A DNA stretch of 11,369 nucleotides from Syntrophomonadaceae bacterium. Lineage in GTDB: Bacteria; Bacillota; Dethiobacteria; DTU022. The position numbers were made by a program, and so were the translations under genes. This document shows positions 5,811 to 11,369 of the stretch, one piece after another. Where the stretch lies: NCBI GenBank assembly GCA_007136055.1, contig SLHT01000159.1:1-11369 (forward strand), given 5' to 3'. The notes under the pieces were generated by a model, which made no database searches, was not told the origin of the DNA, and saw only the letters and a list, made by a program, of their open reading frames with translations. Position 1 is the first letter of the stretch. The number at the start of each line of letters is the position of its first letter.

Positions 5811-6017
5811 GCCACCCCCTCCAAAACCAATATTTTTTACTGCTCCATCTTCAGCCACTACCGGAACCTTATCGGCGTTAAATTCTTGTTTGGCTTTCTT
5901 TAAGGCTTCCGGATCGTTGCTGACATTATAAAGTTTGAACTCTGTACCCTGTTTCTTGAAAACCTCAATCTGCTTTTCGCAGTAAGGACAACCATCCTTG
6001 ACATATACTTCGAGCAT
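5799..6017 (-). CDS. Small glutaredoxin-like selenoprotein with C-terminal Sec-Lys-Ile (UXX-star type)
   Basis: A thioredoxin-fold protein of 69 residues to the first TGA and 72 if that TGA is read as selenocysteine. The redox motif CPYC is at residues 10-13 and the cis-proline is at VPVV (Pro52). The tail is a glycine-rich GFGGGG (64-69), then TGA AAA ATT TAA, i.e. U70-K71-I72-stop. This matches the layout after which, as I recall, the RefSeq 'UXX-star' (seleno)protein families are named: Sec, two residues, stop. A SECIS-like hairpin starts 14 nt past the TGA, with its loop 20 nt away. The expected role is a thiol/selenol oxidoreductase in the cytoplasm; its partner is unknown. The ATG at 6015-6017 is chosen because AGGAGGTG lies 5 bases upstream; an earlier in-frame ATG at 6074 lacks a site. 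The Grx fold is firm. Selenocysteine is a strong inference; if wrong, the gene ends at 5808. Confidence 0.75.
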
Positions 6018-6134
6018 AAAAACACCTCCTGATTTTTTGCGGTCGGAAGTCAGATGACGGAAACCGAAAAACATAAAACCAGGCTAAAACCGAGGCTTGT
6101 TCCAAAGCTGACTTCTCAACTCACTATTACTTTT

Positions 6135-6163
6135 ATTATAAGAATAGCCGCCATGAAAGGCAA
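6135..6163 (-). promoter_or_regulatory. Promoter and leader of the glutaredoxin-like gene
   Basis: On the minus strand, TTGCCT (6158-6163) and a perfect TATAAT (6135-6140) are spaced by 17 bases. Transcription would start near 6128, giving a leader of about 110 nt. In that leader an 8-bp inverted repeat, CTGACTTC (6108-6115) and GAAGTCAG (6046-6053), could fold the region between it, which holds a near-repeat of CCTCGGTTTTAG / CCTGGTTTTATG. Confidence 0.5.
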
Positions 6164-6252
6164 GACAACAATTTCGGCGCAATAAAAGATATGCTATTAA
6201 GACCATTATGGAAGTTTTCTGCCAATCACTGTTTTAAATATCGAACTATTCC

Positions 6253-6281
6253 TTGACTTCCGACCCGGGCTTGATTATAAT
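6253..6281 (+). promoter_or_regulatory. Strong sigma-A promoter of the nadE-mnmG operon
   Basis: TTGACT (6253-6258), a 17-base spacer and a perfect TATAAT (6276-6281) predict a start near 6288 and a leader of about 80 nt before nadE. It is the only strong plus-strand promoter I see ahead of the three-gene operon. Confidence 0.75.
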
Positions 6282-6306
6282 TCAGCCAGGATCACTCTTT
6301 AGTTTT

Positions 6307-6357
6307 ACGGGAATAATGCTCACAGGGAAAGTCGCCTTCCCGTGAGTTTTATTATTT
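6307..6357 (+). promoter_or_regulatory. Terminator-like hairpin in the nadE leader with an alternative pairing partner
   Basis: CTCAC-a-GGGAA (6319-6329) pairs with TTCCC-GTGAG (6337-6346) in a 10-bp stem with one bulged A and a 7-nt loop, followed by TTTTATTATTT (6347-6357). The segment ACGGGAA (6307-6313) can pair over 7 bp with TTCCCGT (6337-6343), which would break the terminator. The hairpin ends just before the ribosome site AGGAGG. The layout suggests transcription attenuation of NAD synthesis. I recognise no known NAD riboswitch fold, and the upstream 20 nt are too short for a large aptamer. Confidence 0.45.
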
Positions 6358-6370
6358 AGGAGGCAAAAAT

Positions 6371-8014
6371 ATGCGCATCGCTCTTGCCCAGCTTAACCCA
6401 ACTATCGGGGCCTTAAGCAAAAACAAGGAAAATATCAAAGAATATTTCAAGCGCGCCGCGGCAAATAACGCAGACCTGGTTGTCTTTACTGAGTTGAGTT
6501 TGAGCGGTTATCCCCCCAAAGATCTGCTCGGTTATAATAGTTTCCTGGACCAGGAAAGAGAAATTATTGTCAAAGAACTGCTACCACTGACCGCCGATCC
6601 GGGTCCGGCAATGCTGATTGGAACTGCCCACCGGCAGGATAAAAGACTGTATAATGGAGCTCTTTTATTAGAAAATGACCGAATCAAATCAATCCATCTG
6701 AAAACCCTGCTCCCTTATTTTGATGTTTTTGATGAAGCGAGATATTTTACCCGTTACACCGACAAAAAAATTGAAATGCTGGGAGACATGCCTACCGCGA
6801 TTACCATTTGTGAAGATATCTGGAATGATATGGAATATTTTTCTGATCCGCTTTATGATATTGACCCCCTGCAAACACTTTTTGCCCAGGGAGCCCGCCT
6901 GCTGCTTAACTTATCGGCATCGCCTTACCACCTGGGAAAGCACGGCTTGCGAGAAGATATGCTGCCATTCCTGGCTCAAAAATACAACAGCGCTATTATC
7001 TACCTTAACCAGGTTGGCGGAAACGATGATCTTGTTTTCGACGGCTCAAGCCTTGTCTATAACAACCGCGGGGAACTAATTTACAGGGCCGCCGGTTTTG
7101 AAGAGGAGTTATTCTTTGTAAACACAGAGGATCTCTACAAACCGGCAAAGAAAATCATCCCTCCCGACAACGATGATATTGGAACTACAATGAGGGTTCT
7201 GTCCTTCGGCCTGAAAGACTACGCCGCCAAAACCGGCTTTGAAAAGACAGTGCTGGGATTAAGCGGGGGAGTCGATTCAGCTGTGACCGCCGCCCTGGCG
7301 GTGGAAGCCCTCGGACCCGACAATGTCCTCGGGCTCATGATGCCTTCGCCGTATTCATCCCTCCACAGTGTAGTAGATGCCGTGGCCCTGGCAAAAAACC
7401 TGGGCATTGAACACCGCGTCATAGAAATAGACCAGCCCTTTAACTCTTTTATAAGCCTCTTGAACGAGGGGAAAGGCCCATTTATTGACCTGGCCGAGGA
7501 AAACCTGCAGGCCCGTATACGCGGCAACATATTAATGCACATAGCCAACCGGGAAAAATTCCTGCCCCTGGTTGCCGGCAATAAGTCAGAACTCGCAGTT
7601 GGTTACTGCACGCTTTACGGTGACATGGCCGGCGGACTGGCGGTCATCGCTGATCTTTCAAAAATGAGGGTATATGAACTGGCCAACTATTTTAACAGCA
7701 TTTATGACCGGGAAATAATACCTCAAAACACGATCAACAAGGCTCCTTCAGCCGAGCTCCGCCCCGGCCAGAAGGACCGGGATTCACTGCCTCCCTATCA
7801 CATTCTCGACCCCATCCTGGAAATGCATGTCGAAAAAAACCTTTCGGCGGCAGAAATTGCCGGAAAAGGTTATGAAATTGAAACGGTTGAACAGGTAATT
7901 CATATGGTCAGGCAATCTGAGTTCAAGCGCTACCAGGCTGCTCCGGGGCTGCGTATAACCCCCAGGGCCTTCGGCCCGGGGTGGCGCATGCCGATTGCAC
8001 GCGGCTATGAATAA
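6371..8014 (+). CDS. nadE: Glutamine-dependent NAD+ synthase
   Basis: A 547-residue cytoplasmic enzyme that makes the last step of NAD synthesis: deamido-NAD + ATP + glutamine to NAD + AMP + PPi + glutamate. Residues 1-255 are a nitrilase-type glutaminase domain with the catalytic triad Glu41 (FTELSLSGYPP), Lys111 (HLKTLLPYFDVFDEARYF) and Cys147 (TICEDIW). Residues 270-547 are the synthetase domain, with the ATP-pyrophosphatase P-loop SGGVDS at 298-303 and the NKSELAVGYCTLYGD stretch. Length is normal for the bacterial two-domain form, and having its own glutaminase means it does not depend on free ammonia. The ATG start has TTAGGAGG 7 bases upstream. It is the first gene of an operon: the next gene starts 18 bp after its stop. 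It has a strong promoter and a possible attenuator in the leader. The assignment is secure. Confidence 0.96.
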   Translation: MRIALAQLNPTIGALSKNKENIKEYFKRAAANNADLVVFTELSLSGYPPKDLLGYNSFLDQEREIIVKELLPLTADPGPAMLIGTAHRQDKRLYNGALLLENDRIKSIHLKTLLPYFDVFDEARYFTRYTDKKIEMLGDMPTAITICEDIWNDMEYFSDPLYDIDPLQTLFAQGARLLLNLSASPYHLGKHGLREDMLPFLAQKYNSAIIYLNQVGGNDDLVFDGSSLVYNNRGELIYRAAGFEEELFFVNTEDLYKPAKKIIPPDNDDIGTTMRVLSFGLKDYAAKTGFEKTVLGLSGGVDSAVTAALAVEALGPDNVLGLMMPSPYSSLHSVVDAVALAKNLGIEHRVIEIDQPFNSFISLLNEGKGPFIDLAEENLQARIRGNILMHIANREKFLPLVAGNKSELAVGYCTLYGDMAGGLAVIADLSKMRVYELANYFNSIYDREIIPQNTINKAPSAELRPGQKDRDSLPPYHILDPILEMHVEKNLSAAEIAGKGYEIETVEQVIHMVRQSEFKRYQAAPGLRITPRAFGPGWRMPIARGYE

Positions 8015-8032
8015 TATAAGTTGGTGAGCTTG

Positions 8033-9970
8033 ATGCCGGTCAAAATAAAAGAAAATAACCAGGGCAGCAGTTACGATGTTGTTGTCGTCGGGGCGGGCCA
8101 TGCCGGGTGCGAAGCAGCGCTGGCCGCGGCCAGGCTGGGCTGCCGAACACTTCTGCTTACTTTAAACTTAGATATGATTGCCTTCATGGCCTGTAATCCC
8201 TCCCTTGGCGGGCCGGGCAAAGGACACCTGGTCCGGGAAATCGATGCTCTCGGCGGTGAAATGTCCCGCGTTGCGGATAAAAATCTGCTGCAGGTTCGCC
8301 TGCTTAATACCGGAAAAGGACCCGCCGTGCAAGCCCTCCGAGCCCAGATCGACAAATGGGGCTACCAGCGAACCATGCGCATAACCCTTGAAAAAGAATC
8401 CAACCTGACTATCCGGGAAGATATGGCTGAAGAGGTCACTGTTGCTGAAAGCGGTTCCCTCTGCGGTATTTTAGGACGCAGCGGAGCCTTCTATCAAACT
8501 AAAACTGCCGTCATCTGCAGCGGCGTCTACCTTGGTTCGGAAATATTTTTAGGTGACCTCCACTACCCGGCCTCACCCGGCAGCATCACTCCCTCATATA
8601 ACCTGGTTATAAGCCTGCAGAAGCTGGGCCTTGCATTTGATCGTTTTAAAACAGGAACGCCGCCCAGGGTTTACAGGCGGAGCATCGATTTCAGCAACCT
8701 GCTTCCGGTTCAGGGCGATAAAGATGCTCCCGGCTTTTCCCTTTCTGGAAAGGGGGCGCCGGAAGACCAGGTTCCCTGCTGGATGACCTATACCAATAGC
8801 GCTACTCACGATGTAATCAGAGACAACTTTGATCAGGCCCCAATCTACAGCGGTCTGATCAAAGGGAGAGGGCCACGTTACTGCCCCTCGATCGAGGATA
8901 AAATCGTCCGTTTTGCTGACCGTGACCGCCACCCCATTTTTATCGAACCCGAAGGAGGCGACATAGACGAACTGTACCTGCAGGGTATTTCCACCGGCCT
9001 TCCTCCGGAAGTTCAGGAAACCTTTCTACGCACAATTGAAGGACTTACTAATGTCCAGATAATGCGACCCGCTTATGCCATTGAATACGATTACGCTCCG
9101 CCCGTCCAGCTTAAGCTATCCCTGGAAACAAAAACAACTGCCGGTCTCTTTTTCGCCGGCCAGATTAACGGCACAACAGGTTATGAAGAGGCTGCAGCAC
9201 AGGGTTTGCTCGCAGGAATTAATGCTTTTCAATATATCAATAAAAGGGACGCTCTAATTCTGAAACGTAACGAAGCTTATATCGGGGTATTGATCGATGA
9301 CCTTATTACTCGCGGCGTCCAGGAACCCTATCGCATTTTTACATCCCGCGCCGAATACCGCCTGCTGCTACGCCAGGATAACGCCGACCTGCGCCTGGCC
9401 GAGATAAGCCGCGCTATCGGCCTGCTTGACGACGAACGGTATCGCCTTTACCAGGCTAAGAAAATATATATCGAAAGCGAACTTGAACGTCTTGAACAAA
9501 CCAGGCATAACCCGGGAAGCGCCATTGAAAGCTTTTTAGAAGATCACAATTCTTCCATTCCCAAACATCCGGTCAGCGCCCTGGAGCTGCTCAGGAGGCC
9601 GGAAATCAGCTACCATTCTTATCTCTGTTGGGAAGGTAAGGAAGCGCCACACCTACCACAGGGCACCCTGAATGAACTCGAAAACCAGATTAAATATGCC
9701 GGCTACATCACTAAACAACAACACATGGTTGAAAAAACAGCCCGCCTGCACGAAAAAACAATCCCGGTTGATTTTGATTATCAAAAAGCCAAGAATATAT
9801 CGAAAGAAGCCCGCCAGAAACTGGAACAGGTCAGGCCGGCAACTATCGGCCAGGCCTGCCGCATGGAGGGAGTCAACCCGGCTGACATCTCGGTCTTGAT
9901 GCTGTACCTGGAAAGGCCGGAAGCTCTGCATGGTTCAGGCAAAAACAAAGAGGAGCCTGCTGGTGAGTAA
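8033..9970 (+). CDS. mnmG: tRNA uridine-5-carboxymethylaminomethyl modification enzyme MnmG (GidA)
   Basis: A 645-residue FAD enzyme that, with the GTPase MnmE, modifies U34 of tRNAs reading split codon boxes. The FAD-binding GxGxxG is at residues 20-25 (GAGHAG). Family signatures are ACNPSLGGPGKGHL (53-66) with Cys54, the RYCPSIEDK loop with Cys284, KTGTPPR at 206-212, AGQINGTTGYEEAAAQG and TSRAEYRLLLRQDNAD. The two catalytic cysteines correspond to E. coli Cys47 and Cys277. The C-terminal MnmE/tRNA-binding helical domain is complete and ends in a slightly extended acidic tail. I chose the ATG at 8033 because GGTGAG lies 4 bases upstream; TTG 8021 and GTG 8024 in the same frame lack a site. 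In many Bacillota mnmG sits with mnmE near the replication origin; here its neighbours are nadE and a radical SAM gene. It overlaps the next gene by 8 bp. Confidence 0.95.
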   Translation: MPVKIKENNQGSSYDVVVVGAGHAGCEAALAAARLGCRTLLLTLNLDMIAFMACNPSLGGPGKGHLVREIDALGGEMSRVADKNLLQVRLLNTGKGPAVQALRAQIDKWGYQRTMRITLEKESNLTIREDMAEEVTVAESGSLCGILGRSGAFYQTKTAVICSGVYLGSEIFLGDLHYPASPGSITPSYNLVISLQKLGLAFDRFKTGTPPRVYRRSIDFSNLLPVQGDKDAPGFSLSGKGAPEDQVPCWMTYTNSATHDVIRDNFDQAPIYSGLIKGRGPRYCPSIEDKIVRFADRDRHPIFIEPEGGDIDELYLQGISTGLPPEVQETFLRTIEGLTNVQIMRPAYAIEYDYAPPVQLKLSLETKTTAGLFFAGQINGTTGYEEAAAQGLLAGINAFQYINKRDALILKRNEAYIGVLIDDLITRGVQEPYRIFTSRAEYRLLLRQDNADLRLAEISRAIGLLDDERYRLYQAKKIYIESELERLEQTRHNPGSAIESFLEDHNSSIPKHPVSALELLRRPEISYHSYLCWEGKEAPHLPQGTLNELENQIKYAGYITKQQHMVEKTARLHEKTIPVDFDYQKAKNISKEARQKLEQVRPATIGQACRMEGVNPADISVLMLYLERPEALHGSGKNKEEPAGE

Positions 9971-10892
9971 CCAAACCACACTTTTCCGCCCGGGCTGGTA
10001 TTACCGCTTAAGCAGTTTTTTCCGCAGGCAGTTTGGGGAACCGGTCTTTAAAATCCCGATCGATGCCGGTTTTTCGTGCCCGAACCATGACGGCACTGTT
10101 GGAACAGGAGGTTGTTCTTACTGCTATAATCCTTCATTTTCTCCTTTCAGCAACAACGCAATTGCAGCTTCTGTTACTGCACAGCTCCAGCGGGGAAAAA
10201 AGAAACATAAGCAGGCCCGTTACCTGGCCTACTTCCAATCTTATACCAATACTTATGCCCCGTTGGAAGAACTGAAGGCACTCTATGACGAAGCCCTGGC
10301 CGACCCCGAGGTAGAAGGGTTAAGCATAGCCACCCGCCCCGACTGCATTTCTGAGGAAATCATTTCCCTGTTGGAAAGTTATGCTAAACACTGTCACCTG
10401 TGGGTGGAGTACGGACTGCAGTCGGCCCATGACAAAACCCTCAAAATGATCAACCGCGGTCATAATGCCGAAGCATTCGTCAGGGCAGTAGAAATGACCC
10501 GTAGCCGCGGCATCTACATCTGTGCCCACATCATTCTCGGTTTGCCCGGAGAAACGCCCGGGATGATGCTGCAAACAGTCAACTTCCTTAATCGCCTGGC
10601 AGTTGACGGGGTTAAATTTCACCATTTGCAAATCATTAAAAACACGCCGTTGGCCATAGAGTATGCGCGGGGAAAAGTTGCAGTATATGAAAAAGCAGAT
10701 GATTACATCCCGATCCTCTGCGACTGCCTCGAGAGACTTTCGCCAACCATGGCAATCCACCGTTTAGCCAGCCAGGCTGCTTCAGAAGATCTCCTCATCG
10801 TCCCCCACTGGCCGGAGGGAGCCGGGCAAATCGCTTCGCTGGTAGAGACCGAGCTTATCAGTCGCGGCACCTACCAGGGCTGCCTAATTTAG
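9963..10892 (+). CDS. TIGR01212/YhcC-family radical SAM protein
   Basis: A 309-residue radical SAM enzyme of the YhcC (TIGR01212) family, of unknown reaction. The family's near-invariant N-terminus FGEPVFKIPIDAGFSCP is present, followed by the unusual wide cluster motif C-x11-C-x2-C at Cys39, Cys51 and Cys54 (GGCSYC), which would bind a 4Fe-4S cluster and SAM. Later stretches are VEYGLQSAHDKTLKMINRGH and AHIILGLPGET, typical of the barrel, and VKFHHLQIIKNTPL. Start choice: the GTG at 9963 has AGGAG 7 bases upstream and overlaps the mnmG stop by 8 bp, a normal coupled junction. An ATG at 9930 in the same frame would add 11 residues and overlap by 41 bp, with a weaker site. Its stop codon falls inside the end of the opposing BKACE gene. 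The family is firm; the function is not known. Confidence 0.9.
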   Translation: MSNQTTLFRPGWYYRLSSFFRRQFGEPVFKIPIDAGFSCPNHDGTVGTGGCSYCYNPSFSPFSNNAIAASVTAQLQRGKKKHKQARYLAYFQSYTNTYAPLEELKALYDEALADPEVEGLSIATRPDCISEEIISLLESYAKHCHLWVEYGLQSAHDKTLKMINRGHNAEAFVRAVEMTRSRGIYICAHIILGLPGETPGMMLQTVNFLNRLAVDGVKFHHLQIIKNTPLAIEYARGKVAVYEKADDYIPILCDCLERLSPTMAIHRLASQAASEDLLIVPHWPEGAGQIASLVETELISRGTYQGCLI

Positions 10893-11369
10893 GTTCAGGA
10901 TTTGCCGTGCTTCATCCGGCGAGGCGACAGGGCGGCTGTGAATTTTGGCTACACGGGCGATACGTTCGACCAGCTGGGCATTGCTTTCGGCCAGCACCCC
11001 TTTTGTATAATAGATATTATCCTCAAAACCGACCCGCACATGGCCTCCCATTATAATGGCTGCTGTTCCCAGGGGCAGTTCAGTCCGTCCCATCCCGGCC
11101 ACGGTCCAGGTATTGCCGGGGGGAATGCTCTCTGCCAGATGCAGCAGGTTTTTCACTGTTCCCGGAATACCCCCGGAAACGCCCATCACAAAATCGAAGT
11201 GGAGAGGTTCAGAAAGAAGACCTTTTTTAACAAGCTGGAGGGCGTTATTGATCATGCCAACGTCAAAAGCCTCAATTTCAGGTTTGACACCCTGCTCCTG
11301 CATCGTCTTTGCAAACTCTTCCAGATAAGCAGGTGGATTCAGGAATACATCATCGCCAAAGTTGACTGA
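10884..11369 (-). CDS. Beta-keto acid cleavage enzyme (BKACE/DUF849), C-terminal part (cut by window edge)
   Basis: The last 161 residues of a BKACE-family enzyme are visible; the N-terminus lies beyond the right edge. The frame is open to position 11369, so the ATG at 11303 is internal. Family features are VNFGDDVFLNPP, KPEIEAFDVGMINNA, VMGVSGGIPGT, and RVGFEDNIYYTKG. The last holds the Arg-x3-Glu-Asp group that in the characterised 3-keto-5-aminohexanoate enzyme (Kce) supplies a zinc ligand (Glu230) and catalytic Arg226 and Asp231. These enzymes condense a beta-keto acid with acetyl-CoA and cleave it to acetoacetate plus an acyl-CoA. Known substrates include 3-keto-5-aminohexanoate and dehydrocarnitine. 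Specificity is set largely by N-terminal residues outside the window. The gene is convergent with the radical SAM gene, overlapping it by 9 bp. The family is firm; the substrate is open. Confidence 0.9.
   Translation of the reverse strand, partial: SVNFGDDVFLNPPAYLEEFAKTMQEQGVKPEIEAFDVGMINNALQLVKKGLLSEPLHFDFVMGVSGGIPGTVKNLLHLAESIPPGNTWTVAGMGRTELPLGTAAIIMGGHVRVGFEDNIYYTKGVLAESNAQLVERIARVAKIHSRPVASPDEARQILNLN

Noticed and set aside
6018..6074. Upstream ATG at 6074 extending the glutaredoxin-like protein by 19 residues
   Set aside because: The extra residues do not resemble the fold's N-terminus, and AGGAGGTG sits at ideal distance from the ATG at 6017.
8021..8032. TTG (8021) or GTG (8024) as the start of mnmG
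   Set aside because: The GGTGAG that would serve as ribosome site overlaps these codons and fits the ATG at 8033.
8071..8355. Open frames antisense to mnmG, nadE and the methyltransferase genes (for example 8071-8355, 7219-7581, 1366-1707)
   Set aside because: They lie wholly inside well-supported genes, lack ribosome sites and have compositions expected of shadow frames.
9930..9962. ATG at 9930 as start of the radical SAM gene
   Set aside because: It would overlap mnmG by 41 bp with a weaker site, while the GTG at 9963 has AGGAG at 7 bases and the family N-terminus begins after it. Not fully excluded.

Overview
The window looks like chromosomal DNA of an anaerobic, mid-GC Bacillota (Clostridia / Peptococcaceae-type). 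The signs are strong AGGAGG ribosome sites, sigma-A promoters with 17-18 bp spacers, and anaerobic C1 (corrinoid methyltransferase) genes. Species cannot be named from the sequence alone.

Left third, minus strand (1-4700). This is a methylated-amine module. In transcription order it holds an MttB-superfamily methyltransferase without pyrrolysine (2760-4292), its corrinoid protein (1991-2680) and a SAM-dependent methyltransferase of unknown role (721-1968). After a 367-bp gap comes the 5' part of a glycine-betaine/choline-type ABC permease (1-353). The simplest reading is uptake of a quaternary amine followed by demethylation onto a corrinoid protein. The methyl-corrinoid:tetrahydrofolate methyltransferase and the corrinoid-reactivating protein are not in view. 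The operon has a roughly 375-nt leader ending in a terminator-like hairpin. Its first gene has an unusual start: a perfect Shine-Dalgarno lies 33 nt from a TTG codon, with a 7-bp hairpin in between.

Middle (4670-6370). A cation diffusion facilitator (4771-5688) is transcribed divergently from a promoter whose -35 box overlaps that of the amine operon. It faces a very small glutaredoxin-like gene (minus strand). That gene's apparent TGA stop is followed by two sense codons, a TAA and a SECIS-like hairpin at the right distance. I read it as a selenoprotein with a C-terminal Sec-Lys-Ile, matching the 'UXX-star' layout.

Right half (6250-10892), plus strand. A housekeeping operon nadE - mnmG - TIGR01212 radical SAM gene runs from a consensus promoter through a leader that can form two mutually exclusive hairpins, one of them terminator-like. 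It ends in a 9-bp tail-to-tail overlap with a minus-strand beta-keto acid cleavage enzyme (BKACE/DUF849) that runs off the right edge. Because one known BKACE reaction turns dehydrocarnitine into betainyl-CoA, this gene might connect to the betaine module, but that is speculative.

The strongest unusual signals are the C-terminal selenocysteine gene, the hairpin-bridged start of the MttB-family gene, the two candidate attenuating leaders, and the SAM methyltransferase embedded in a corrinoid methyltransferase operon. I saw no tRNA, rRNA, CRISPR array, insertion sequence or phage gene.
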